Positions 12,535 to 25,400 of a DNA stretch of 64,000 nt are shown piece by piece. The notes below the pieces were generated by a model. It was not told the origin of the DNA. It saw only the letters and a list, made by a program, of their open reading frames with translations, and searched no databases. A program made the translations under genes and the position numbers. The stretch comes from Dryocosmus kuriphilus. Taxonomy: Eukaryota > Arthropoda > Insecta > Hymenoptera > Cynipidae. Where the stretch lies: the NCBI GenBank assembly GCA_038277395.1, contig CM076197.1, positions 98,177,442-98,241,441 of the forward strand. The letters are read 5' to 3'. Numbering within the stretch: the stretch's first letter is position 1; each line of letters opens with the position of its first letter.

Positions 12535-12719
12535 TCCAACCCGAATAATGAACAGTTTTTTTTACAGGGTGAGATGCAATATTAGTTACTTCCACGTAGT
12601 GCATCTTGTAAACAATTTCATTGAAAATAAAAATTCAATGAAATTGGCTAAAATCTAGTAACAAAATTAAATAATTGTTATTAAAAATATGCTTGTTGAA
12701 AAAATTGTTTACAAAAAGT
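12535..12719. other. Centre of the foldback-like element, between opposed arms
   Basis: This ~185-bp segment is not part of the 592-bp unit. It holds a perfect 12-bp inverted repeat AATTTCATTGAA (12614-12625) and its complement (12634-12645) with an 8-base loop, and a weaker pair AGATGCA/TGCATCT around 12572-12606. No coding potential is seen. Confidence 0.6.
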
Positions 12720-13260
12720 CAATCTTGGGCATTTTGGAGACGAATCCAACGAAATCTTAGTTTTGCTGGAATTTTTGATGAAATCTCAAATCCATATCTG
12801 GCCTCATATACATATATATGGGTGTGTCGTCGCTTAGAGGACATGATGAGATTGTTATCAATATGTTTTTATCACTTTGCAACATCAGAACAGAAACTTT
12901 TTTGCCCAACGAGTATGGTATAGCATCGAAAGTTTGCATTAGTGTACAAATTGTTGTACAAAATTATAAAAATTGTTACTAAAAATTTATTTGTTTAAAA
13001 AGAGATTGTTAAAAAAAAGCTTATCCTGGGCATTTCAGAGTTGAATCCAATGGTTTTTTCGGTTTTTCGATCGGACTCTTTGTTTGTCCGGAATTTTCTG
13101 TGGAACTTTAAAAAACGCTGCAATTGTTTAAAAGTTGTTGTAAAAAAAAAAAAGAGCAAATTCTGGGCTTTTTGGAGACGAATCCAACGGTGTTTTCGGT
13201 TTCTCGATCAAATTCTTAATTTTGCTGGAATTTTTGGTGGAAATCTCAAATCCATATCTA
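12720..13260 (-). repeat. Inverted ~592-bp unit in the right arm
   Basis: Read on the minus strand this is one diverged unit with the same order: unique segment (the ATGCAAACTTTCGATGC start is at about 12939), subrepeats with TCGTCTCCAAAATGCCC-like words, and the outer GATATGGATTTGAG word at 13243-13260, mirroring the left edge of the array at 3650-3670. Confidence 0.85.
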
Positions 13261-14359
13261 TAGCAAACTTCAGGATCGTCTATCGGTTACGAAAGAAGTC
13301 TTTAAAAAAATCTGAAATTCATGGAGCAGTTCCTGCGATAAAAGGAAATTAAAATCTGAAAAGTTCTCGAATTTAACCATTTTGTTGCAAGAATTGTTTT
13401 ATAACAATGGTTATTGTTAACTTTTTATATATTTTTGTGACTAGCCGTCATTGATGCAATAATCTAAAACAGTTTAAGTATAAAAAAACCTTTGTTTTCT
13501 AGATAAAAGTGACAAAATTTTGACTTTTTTTATCTAATTTGTTTATAAAAATTTGAAATGTCTCATTTTATTAAATATTATCAAACATATATTATTTCTA
13601 GGAATTTATGTTGCAATTCTGGCGATTAAAGGGAAATATTTTGCGACAAGAATTGTTTATAAAAATGATTACTGTAAACTTTCTAATTTTTTTTCTGACC
13701 AGCAGTTATTCGTCTAATAATTTAAAACATTTTCAGTGTAAAAAGCCTTTGTTTTCCACGTAAAAGTACCAAAATTTCGAATTTGCTCATCTAATTTGTT
13801 TATAAAAATTTAAATTGTTATATCTTAACAAATATTATCACACGCATATTATTTTTAGGAATGTCTGCAGCAACTCAAATGATTGAGGGAATCCAAATCT
13901 GAAAAAACCTCCAATTTAAATATTTAGTACAAAAATTGTTTTTATAACAATGGTTATTTTTATATTTTCAATTACTTTTGTGATTAAATGTCATTCTTAC
14001 ATTAATAAAAAGCAGTTTTAACAAAAAGAAATTTTTTTTACCGATAATAACACTGTTTTACAATTTATTCATCAAATTTGTTTATAACAAGTACGTGGAT
14101 CAATAAGAAAATTGTTTGTATTCTACTAGCCCCCATGCGTTAATTAAAGATGCTATAATATTTAGATAAGCATTTATTGAAGCGCAAAAATTGATAAGTG
14201 ACAATTTTGTAAATAAACAAACGAAAAAGATAAAAGTTTCAACCGTAACGCTCTTCAAAATTTATTTGGCGCTAATATAGAAAAACGAAATTGAAAATCG
14301 GACTAAAATTGAAGCCTCCAGACTATTTTTAACGAAAAAAGTGCATTTTCTCCCACTGT
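13261..14359. repeat. Right outer arm with three ~260-285-bp tandem units
   Basis: The word CAAGAATTGTTT(T)ATAA recurs at about 13388, 13647 and 13930, each followed by a block ending ATCTAATTTGTTTATAAAAATT or similar, giving periods of about 259 and 283 bp. The outermost ~400 bp are the reverse complement of 2896-3230. The left arm has only one such unit, so the two arms differ in copy number. Confidence 0.7.
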
Positions 14360-14366
14360 GCGGCAC
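14360..14366. repeat. Candidate right target-site duplication (gcggcac)
   Basis: Directly abuts the TCCCACTGT terminus and repeats the heptamer at 2886-2892. Confidence 0.5.
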
Positions 14367-16490
14367 CTCCAAACTTAGACAAAAAGTGCCCGGTCGTTTC
14401 CTGGTTTTTCCTGGTTTTAGAAATTTTTCCGGGTTATTCAAGTTTTCAAACTTAAACCTTGAAAACTAAAGAATGTATAATTTATGATATGTAAAAAAAA
14501 TCTCCAAATAAACGAATCTGCTAAGGAACCATTTTAGCGTTAAAGCGCTTAAAATTGAAGATTAAACATTTTGAATTGTACCACTTTAAAATAGAATCCA
14601 ACAAAGTTGAACAATTTTTATTTACAGATGTTCAAACACAAAAATAATTTAAATTAAATATTTCCAAACTAATATTATCCTAAAATAAAACATTTAAAAT
14701 TAAGCAATTTTACATGTGGCGCACTCAAAATTTGACAAATTGAAGATAGGCACTGAAAATTGTTCAACTATTAAGACTCTCAATTTAAAATTGTACAAAA
14801 TTGTACGATTAAAATTTTCTCAGTTATTTTAATTATTGAACTATTAAGGATTTGAATAGAAAATTGTACGATTTTGAACAATTTTTTAAATCCTTCAATT
14901 AAAAATTGTACAACTTCAATCTGTTTTTATTTTGAAATTGGCAAATTTTTGAAATTTCAGTCTTAGCCTATTTGATTTTGAATGCAGTAAATTTTTTGTT
15001 GTTCCAGCATTAAAAGATTTTAATTTTTTAATTTTAAAACTTTGAACCCATAAATTTGATTTAAAAAGTGTTGATTTTCTCAGCCTAAAAATTGTTGAAC
15101 TTTTATGTTTCTATTTAAAATTGTTCCTTCTAATTTAAAATAAAGTTTTATTGTTTCGAATCTTAAAATTAATGAATATAATTCGGAACAATTCTAACGT
15201 TAAAGTGTTAAGGTTGAAAATTAAGCATTCAAAACTGAATACTTTCAAACTCAAGCGTTTGATATTGTGCAAAGAAAAAAATAGAGATGCTTTAAATGAA
15301 ATATATTTAAAATTGTACAATTATAAACTAGAAGCCATCGGCATTGAGCAGTTTTAATTTCGAGGTCTTCAAACATAAAAATCATTAAAATCGAATATTT
15401 TCAAACAGAGTTTATCCTAAATGAAAATATTCAAAATTGAACAATTTTATATTTAGTGCAATCAGCATTTCATAAATTGAAAAAGAAACACTGAAAATTG
15501 TTTAACCATTGGGACTCTCAATTTGAAATTATACTAAATTGAGCGATCGAAATGATCTCACTTATAAAAACTATTTAACTATTAAGGCTTTTAATTGGAA
15601 ATTGTACAATTTCGAAAAACTCACATTTTCAACCAAACAGTTTTTTAATGCTGTTTTTCTAATTTGAAATTGTCTAATTTTTAAAGTAGTATTTAAAGTA
15701 TTAAAAAGTTTTAATTCTTAAATTGCACAACTTTTGAACCCTAAATTTGATCCAATTAATGTTGGTTTTTCCAGCCTTAAAATTGTTTAATTTTAACGCT
15801 TTCTATTTAAAATTGTCCCTGACAATTATAAATGAAATTTTATCGTTTTTGAATTCAGAACTGAAGAACTTAAAACTCGAACGTTTAATATCGTATACAG
15901 GCAAAGCTTTAAAAAAAAAGAATCTCTAAATCAAACACATTTATAATTGTACGATTTTAAATCACAAGTATTCAAAATTGAACAATTTTTATTTCAATCT
16001 CTTCAGAAATAAAAATAATTCAAGTGAATGATTTTCAAATCGATTTTATTCAAATTTAGGACACGAAAAGATAATCGATTGTACATTTAGTGCAATCAAA
16101 GTTTGCAAATTAAAAAAAAACAATAAATATTGTTAAACCACTAAGGCAAAATTTAAAATTGTTCGAAATTGAGCGATTGAAATTATATCACTTACGTATT
16201 TAATTATTTAACTATCAAGACTTTGAATAAGAAATTGTATGATTTTCAACAACTTACACTTTAATCCAGTTTTTAATCCTTTAATTAAAAATTGTACAAT
16301 TCGATTAGAAATGTACTGAATAATTGCTCAAGTATTAAAAGACTTTAATTTCTAAACTGCAGAACTTTGACTCTTTGAATATGAACCAAAAAATACCAAT
16401 TTTGCCAAATAAAAATGTTCCAGTTTGAACGACTTCTATTTAAAATTGTTCCTTGAAATTTTAAATAAAATTTTATATTTTTGAAAGATT
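14367..16490. repeat. Degenerate tandem repeat, about three units of ~630-740 bp
   Basis: Corresponding words recur with strong divergence: CGTTAAAG(C/T)G(C/T)TTAA at 14539 and 15199; the (A/G)AACAATTTTTATTT word at about 14609, 15346 and 15979; AAATTGTTCCTT-like words at 15118, 15811 and 16444. Short motifs such as AAATTGTAC occur throughout, giving a style similar to the adjacent 428-bp satellite. Frames at 15151-15357 and 15747-15929 are chance openings. Confidence 0.65.
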
Positions 16491-19400
16491 TAATCTAACA
16501 TTCATTGTCACACGCTGACTGAAATAATAATAATAAAAACATTAAAAAGCTTTCATTATTAATTCTGCTACTTTGAGTGATCAATATTTAAAATCAAACA
16601 ATTTTGACTGAATATTCCAATCTGACCTTAGATTCAAAGTTTTTTTTATTTAAAACACTTTTTTCTAATTATTGAATATTCAAGACATCAAAACTTAAAA
16701 TTGCACATAAGACTTTCAATTTGAAATAAAGCAGAATTGTAAAGGGCTCAATTTTCCAAATCTTCAAAATGCAATTCTCTTCAATATTGAAAGCTTCAAA
16801 TTCAAAATTGCTCAATTATCTAGGTTTACAATTTGAACCCATCCAATTTTTAACATTTGAATTTGAAATTATTGATTCTACAAGCATTTAAATTACGATT
16901 TTTTCAATTTAACATTTATTGTCGCACGCTGACTGAAGTTATAATAATAAAAATATTAAAAAGCTTTCATTAATAATCCTGCTACTTTGAATGATCAGTA
17001 TTTAAAATCAAACAATTTTGACTGAATATTGCAATCTGATACTGTGCAAGACTTTAAATTCAATTTTGTTTTTATATTTAAAACACTTTTTTCTAATTAT
17101 TCAGTACTCAAGACTTCAAAGCTTAAAATTGCACATAAGACTTCCAGTTTGAAATAGAGCAGAATTGTAAAGGGCTCAATTTTCCAAATCTTCAAAATGC
17201 AATTCTTTTCAATATTGAAAGCTTCAAACTCAAAATTGCTCAATTATCTAGGTTTGCAATTTGAACCCATCCAATCTTTAACGTTTGAATTTGAAATTAT
17301 TGATCCTACAAGCATTTAAATTACGATTTTTTCAATTTAACATTGATTGTCGCACGCTGACTGAAGTTATAATAATAAAAATATTAAAAAGCTTTCATTA
17401 ATAATCCTGCTACTTTGAATGATCAGTATTTAAAATCAAACAATTTTGACTGAATATTGCAATTTGATACTATGCAAGACTTTAAATTCAATTTTGTTTT
17501 TATATTTAAAACACTTTTTTCTAATTATTCAGTACTCAAGACTTCAAAGCTTAAAATTGCACATAAGACTTCCAGTTTGAAATAGAGCAGAATTGTAAAG
17601 GGCTCAATTTTCCAAATCTTCAAAATGCAATTCTCTTCAATATTGAAAGCTTCAAATTCAAAATTGCTCAATTATCTAGGTTTACAATTTGAACCCATCC
17701 AATTTTTAACATTTGAATTTGAAATTATTGATCCTACAAGCATTTAACTTACGATTTTTTCAATTTAACATTGATTGTCGCACGCTGACTGAAGTTATAA
17801 TAATAAAAATATTAAAAAGCTTTCATTAATAATCCTGCTACTTTGAATGATCAGTATTTAAAATCAAACAATTTTGACTGAATATTGCAATCTGATACTA
17901 TGCAAGACTTTAAATTCAATTTTGTTTTTATATTTAAAACACTTTTTCTAATTATTCAGTACTCAAGACTTCAAAGCTTAAAATTGCACATAAGACTTCC
18001 AGTTTGAAATAGAGCAGAATTGTAAAGGGCTCAATTTTCCAAATCTTCAAAATGCAATTCTCTTCAATATTGAAAGCTTCAAATTCAAAATTGCTCAATT
18101 ATCTAGGTTTACAATTTGAACCCATCCAATTTTTAACATTTGAATTTGAAATTATTGATCCTACAAGCATTTAAATTACGATTTTTTCAATTTAACATTG
18201 ATTGTCGCACGCTGACTGAAGTTATAATAATAAAAATATTAAAAAGCTTTCATTAATAATCCTGCTACTTTGAATGATCAGTATTTAAAATCAAACAATT
18301 TTGACTGAATATTGCAATCTGATACTATGCAAGACTTTAAATTCAATTTTGTTTTTATATTTAAAACACTTTTTTCTAATTATTCAGTACTCAAGACTTC
18401 AAAGCTTAAAATTGCACATAAGACTTCCAGTTTGAAATAGAGCAGAATTGTAAAGGGCTCAATTTTCCAAATCTTCAAAATGCAATTCTCTTCAATATTG
18501 AAAGCTTCAAATTCAAAATTGCTCAATTATCTAGGTTTACAATTTGAACCCATCCAATTTTTAACATTTGAATTTGAAATTATTGATCCTACAAGCATTT
18601 AAATTACGATTTTTTCAATTTAACATTGATTGTCGCACGCTGACTGAAGTTATAATAATAAAAATATTAAAAAGCTTTCATTAATAATCCTGCTACTTTG
18701 AATGATCAGTATTTAAAATCAAACAATTTTGACTGAATATTGCAATCTGATACTATGCAAGACTTTAAATTCAATTTTGTTTTTATATTTAAAACACTTT
18801 TTTCTAATTATTCAGTACTCAAGACTTCAAAGCTTAAAATTGCACATAAGACTTCCAGTTTGAAATAGAGCAGAATTGTAAAGGGCTCAATTTTCCAAAT
18901 CTTCAAAATGCAATTCTCTTCAATATTGAAAGCTTCAAATTCAAAATTGCTCAATTATCTAGGTTTACAATTTGAACCCATCCAATTTTTAACATTTGAA
19001 TTTGAAATTATTGATCCTACAAGCATTTAAATTACGATCTTTTCAATTTAACATTGATTGTCGCACGCTGACTGCAGTTATAATAATAAAAATATTAAAA
19101 AGCTTTCATTAATAATCCTGCTACTTTGAATGATCAGTATTTAAAATCAAACAATTTTGACTGAATATTGCAATCTGATACTATGCAAGACTTTAAATTC
19201 AATTTTGTTTTTATATTTAAAACACTTTTTTCTAATTATTCAGTGCTCAAGACTTCAAAGCTTAAAATTGCACATAAGACTTCCAGTTTGAAATAGAGCA
19301 GAATTGTAAAGGGCTCAATTTTCCAAATCTTCAAAATGCAATTCTCTTCAATATTGAAAGCTTCAAATTCAAAATTGCTCAATTATCTAGGTTTACAATT

Positions 19401-22400
19401 TGAACCCATCCAATTTTTAACATTTGAATTTGAAATTATTGATCCTACAAGCATTTAAATTACGATTTTTTCAATTTAACATTGATTGTCGCACGCTGTC
19501 TGAAGTTATAATAATAAAAATATTAAAAAGCTTTCATTAATAATCCTGCTACTTTGAATGATCAGTATTTAAAATCAAACAATTTTGACTGAATATTGCA
19601 ATCTGATACTATGCAAGACTTTAAATTCAATTTTGTTTTTATATTTAAAACACTTTTTTCTAATTATTCAGTACTCAAGACTTCAAAGCTTAAAATTACA
19701 CATAAGACTTCCAGTTTGAAATAGAGCAGAATTGTAAAGGGCTCAATTTTCCAAATCTTCAAAATGCAATTCTCTTCAATATTGAAAGCTTCAAATTTAA
19801 AATTGCTCAATTATCTAGGTATACAATTTGAACCCATCCAATTTTTAACATTTGAATTTGAAATTATTGAATCCACAAGGATTTAAATTACGATTTATTC
19901 AATTTAACATTGATTGTCGCACGCTGATTGAAGTTATAATAATAAAAATATTAAAAAGCTGTCATTAATAATCCTGCTACTTTGAATGATCAGTATTTAA
20001 AATCAAACAATTTTGACTGAATATTGCAATCTGATACTATGCAAGACTTTAAATTCAATTTTGTTTTTATATTTAAAACACTTTTTTCTAATTATTCAGT
20101 ACTCAAGACTTCAAAGCTTAAAATTGCACATTAGACTTCCAGTTTGAAATAGAGCAGAATTGTAAAGGGCTCAATTTTCCAAATCTTCAAAATGCAATTC
20201 TTTTGAATATTGAAAGCTTCAAACTCAAAATTGCTCAATTATCTAGGTTTGCAATTTGAACACATCCAATCTTTAACGTTTGAATTTGAAATTATTGATC
20301 CTACAAGCATTTAAATTACGATTTTTTCAATTTAACATTGATTGTCGCACGCTGACTGAAGTTATAATAATAAAAATATTAAAAAGCTTTCATTAATAAT
20401 CCTGCTACTTTGAATGATCAGTATTTAAAATCAAACAATTTTGACTGAATATTGCAATCTGATACTATGCAAGACTTTAAATTAAATTTTGTTTTTATAT
20501 TTAAAACACTTTTTTCTAATTATTCAGTACTCAAGACTTCAAAGCTTAAAATTGCACATAAGACTTCCAGTTTGAAATAGAGCAGAATTGTAAAGGGCTC
20601 AATTTTCCAAATCTTCAAAATGCAATTCTCTTCAATATTGAAAGCTTCAAATTCAAAATTGCTCAATTATCTAGGTTTACAATTTGAACCCATCCAATTT
20701 TTAACATTTGAATTTGAAATTATTGATCCTACAAGCATTTAAATTACGATTTTTTCAATTTAACATTGATTGTCGCACGCTGACTGCAGTTATAATAATA
20801 AAAATATTAAAAAGCTTTCATTAATAATCCTGCTACTTTGAATGATCAGTATTTAAAATCAAACAATTTTGACTGAATATTGCAATCTGATACTATGCAA
20901 GACTTTAAATTCAATTTTGTTTTTATATTTAAAACACTTTTTTCTAATTATTCAGTACTCAAGACTTCAAAGCTTAAAATTGCACATAAGACTTCCAGTT
21001 TGAAATAGAGCAGAATTGTAAAGGGCTCAATTTTCCAAATCTTCAAAATGCAATTCTCTTCAATATTGAAAGCTTCAAATTTAAAATTGCTCAATTATCT
21101 AGGTATACAATTTGAACCCATCCAATTTTTAACATTTGAATTTGAAATTATTGAATCCACAAGGATTTAAATTACGATTTATTCAATTTAACATTGATTG
21201 TCGCACGCTGACTGAAGTTATAATAATAAAAATATTAAAAAGCTTTCATTAATAATCCTGCTACTTTGAATGATCAGTATTTAAAATCAAACAATTTTGA
21301 CTGAATATTGCAATCTGATACTATGCAAGACTTTAAATTCAATTTTGTTTTTATATTTAAAACACTTTTTTTCTAATTATTCAGTACTCAAGACTTCAAA
21401 GCTTAAAATTGCACATAAGACTTCCAGTTTGAAATAGAGCAGAATTGTAAAGGGCTCAATTTTCCAGATCTTCAAAATGCAATTCTCTTCAATATTGAAA
21501 GCTTCAAATTTAAAATTGCTCAATTATCTAGGTATACAATTTGAACCCATCCAATTTTTAACATTTGAATTTGAAATTATTGAATCCACAAGGATTTAAA
21601 TTACGATTTATTCAATTTAACATTGATTGTCGCACGCTGACTGAAGTTATAATAATAAAAATATTAAAAAGCTTTCATTAATAATCCTGCTACTTTGAAT
21701 GATCAGTATTTAAAATCAAACAATTTTGACTGAATATTGCAATCTGATACTATGCAAGACTTTAAATTCAATTTTGTTTTTATATTTTAAAACACTTTTT
21801 TCTAATTATTCAGTACTCAAGACTTCAAAGCTTAAAATTGCACATAAGACTTCCAGTTTGAAATAGAGCAGAATTGTAAAGGGCTCAATTTTCCAAATCT
21901 TCAAAATGCAATTCTCTTCAATATTGAAAGCTTCAAATTCAAAATTGCTCAATTATCTAGGTTTACAATTTGAACCCATCCAATTTTTAACATTTGAATT
22001 TGAAATTATTGATCCTACAAGCATTTAAATTACGATTTTTTCAATTTAACATTGATTGTCGCACGCTGTCTGAAGTTATAATAATAAAAATATTAAAAAG
22101 CTTTCATTAATAATCCTGCTACTTTGAATGATCAGTATTTAAAATCAAACAATTTTGACTGAATATTGCAATCTGATACTATGCAAGACTTTAAATTCAA
22201 TTTTGTTTTTATATTTAAAACACTTTTTTCTAATTATTCAGTACTCAAGACTTCAAAGCTTAAAATTACACATAAGACTTCCAGTTTGAAATAGAGCAGA
22301 ATTGTAAAGGGCTCAATTTTCCAAATCTTCAAAATGCAATTCTCTTCAATATTGAAAGCTTCAAATTTAAAATTGCTCAATTATCTAGGTATACAATTTG

Positions 22401-25400
22401 AACCCATCCAATTTTTAACATTTGAATTTGAAATTATTGAATCCACAAGGATTTAAATTACGATTTATTCAATTTAACATTGATTGTCGCACGCTGATTG
22501 AAGTTATAATAATAAAAATATTAAAAAGCTGTCATTAATAATCCTGCTACTTTGAATGATCAGTATTTAAAATCAAACAATTTTGACTGAATATTGCAAT
22601 CTGATACTATGCAAGACTTTAAATTCAATTTTGTTTTTATATTTAAAACACTTTTTTCTAATTATTCAGTACTCAAGACTTCAAAGCTTAAAATTGCACA
22701 TTAGACTTCCAGTTTGAAATAGAGCAGAATTGTAAAGGGCTCAATTTTCCAAATCTTCAAAATGCAATTCTTTTCAATATTGAAAGCTTCAAACTCAAAA
22801 TTGCTCAATTATCTAGGTTTGCAATTTGAACACATCCAATTTTTAACATTTGAATTTGAAATTATTGATCCTACAAGCATTTAAATTACGATTTTTTCAA
22901 TTTAACATTGATTGTCGCACGCTGACTGAAGTTATAATAATAAAAATATTAAAAAGCTGTCATTAATAATCCTGCTACTTTGAATGATCAGTATTTAAAA
23001 TCAAACAATTTTGACTGAATATTGCAATCTGATACTATGCAAGACTTTCAATTCAATTTTGTTTTTATATTTAAAACACTTTTTTCTAATTATTCAGTAC
23101 TCAAGACTTCAAAGCTTAAAATTGCACATAAGACTTCCAGTTTGAAATAGAGCAGAATTGTAAAGGGCTCAATTTTCCAAATCTTCAAAATGCAATTCTA
23201 TTCAATATTGAAAGCTTCAAATTTAAAATTGCTCAATTATCTAGGTATACAATTTGAACCCATCCAATTTTTAACATTTGAATTTGAAATTATTGATCCT
23301 ACAAGCATTTAAATTACGATTTTTTCAATTTAACATTGATTGTCGCACGCTGACTGAAGTTATAATAATAAAAATATTAAAAAGCTTTCATTAATAATCC
23401 TGCTACTTTGAATGATCAGTATTTAAAATCAAACAATTTTGACTGAATATTGCAATCTGATACTATGCAAGACTTTAAATTCAATTTTGTTTTTATATTT
23501 AAAACACTTTTTTCTAATTATTCAGTACTCAAGACTTCAAAGCTTAAAATTGCACATAAGACTTCCAGTTTGAAATAGAGCAGAATTGTAAAGGGCTCAA
23601 TTTTCCAAATCTTCAAAATGCAATTCTCTTCAATATTGAAAGCTTCAAATTCAAAATTGCTCAATTATCTAGGTTTACAATTTGAACCCATCCAATTTTT
23701 AACATTTGAATTTGAAATTATTGATCCTACAAGCATTTAAATTACGATTTTTTCAATTTAACATTGATTGTCGCACGCTGACTGAAGTTATAATAATAAA
23801 AATATTAAAAAGCTTTCATTAATAATCCTGCTACTTTGAATGATCAGTATTTAAAATCAAACAATTTTGACTGAATATTGCAATCTGATACTATGCAAGA
23901 CTTTCAATTCAATTTTGTTTTTATATTTAAAACACTTTTTCTAATTATTCAGTACTCAAGACTTCAAAGCTTAAAATTGCACATAAGACTTCCAGTTTGA
24001 AATAGAGCAGAATTGTAAAGGGCTCAATTTTCCAAATCTTCAAAATGCAATTCTATTCAATATTGAAAGCTTCAAATTTAAAATTGCTCAATTATCTAGG
24101 TATACAATTTGAACCCATCCAATTTTTAACATTTGAATTTGAAATTATTGAATCCACAAGGATTTAAATTACGATTTATTCAATTTAACATTGATTGTCG
24201 CACGCTGTCTGAAGTTATAATAATAAAAATATTAAAAAGCTTTCATTAATAATCCTGCTACTTTGAATGATCAGTATTTAAAATCAAACAATTTTGACTG
24301 AATATTGCAATCTGATACTATGCAAGACTTTCAATTCAATTTTGTTTTTATATTTAAAACACTTTTTTCTAATTATTCAGTACTCAAGACTTCAAAGCTT
24401 AAAATTGCACATAAGACTTCCAGTTTGAAATAGAGCAGAATTGTAAAGGGCTCAATTTTCCAAATCTTCAAAATGCAATTCTATTCAATATTGAAAGCTT
24501 CAAATTTAAAATTGCTCAATTATCTAGGTATACAATTTGAACCCATCCAATTTTTAACATTTGAATTTGAAATTATTGAATCCACAAGGATTTAAATTAC
24601 GATTTATTCAATTTAACATTGATTGTCGCACGCTGTCTGAAGTTATAATAATAAAAAAATATTAAAAAGCTTTCATTAATAATCCTGCTACTTTGAATGA
24701 TCAGTATTTAAAATCAAACAATTTTGACTGAATATTGCAATCTGATACTATGCAAGACTTTAAATTCAATTTTGTTTTTATATTTAAAACACTTTTTTCT
24801 AATTATTCAGTACTCAAGACTTCAAAGCTTAAAATTACACATAAGACTTCCAGTTTGAAATAGAGCAGAATTGTAAAGGGCTCAATTTTCCAAATCTTCA
24901 AAATGCAATTCTCTTCAATATTGAAAGCTTCAAATTTAAATTGCTCAATTATCTAGGTATACAATTTGAACCCATCCAATTTTTAACATTTGAATTTGAA
25001 ATTATTGAATCCACAAGGATTTAAATTACGATTTATTCAATTTAACATTGATTGTCGCACGCTGTCTGAAGTTATAATAATAAAAATATTAAAAAGCTTT
25101 CATTAATAATCCTGCTACTTTGAATGATCAGTATTTAAAATCAAACAATTTTGACTGAATATTGCAATCTGATACTATGCAAGACTTTAAATTCAATTTT
25201 GTTTTTATATTTAAAACACTTTTTTCTAATTATTCAGTACTCAAGACTTCAAAGCTTAAAATTGCACATTAGACTTCCAGTTTGAAATAGAGCAGAATTG
25301 TAAAGGGCTCAATTTTCCAAATCTTCAAAATGCAATTCTCTTCAATATTGAAAGCTTCAAATTTAAAATTGCTCAATTATCTAGGTATACAATTTGAACC

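Larger units (their letters stand above)
2893..14359. mobile_element. Large foldback-like element with inverted ends and internal tandem arrays (~11.5 kb)
   Basis: Both ends carry ACAGTGGGA in inverted orientation (2896-2904 and 14351-14359). The outer ~340 bp on the left (2896-3230) reads as a diverged reverse complement of about 13960-14359; shared words include the TATCTAAA(C/T)ATTATAGCATCT block and the CAAATTTGATRAATAAATTG block. Next inward, a ~260-bp unit occurs once on the left (about 3170-3345) and about three times on the right (13340-14080). Further inward, the ~592-bp array lies in plus orientation on the left and one unit is inverted on the right (12720-13260), with a short centre at 12535-12720. 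This is the architecture of foldback-type elements, whose long inverted repeats contain tandem subrepeats. No transposase or other protein is visible, so mobilisation would have to be in trans. The superfamily is unknown. An alternative is a satellite locus that underwent inversion, but matched outer ends and the candidate target duplication favour an element. Confidence 0.65.
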
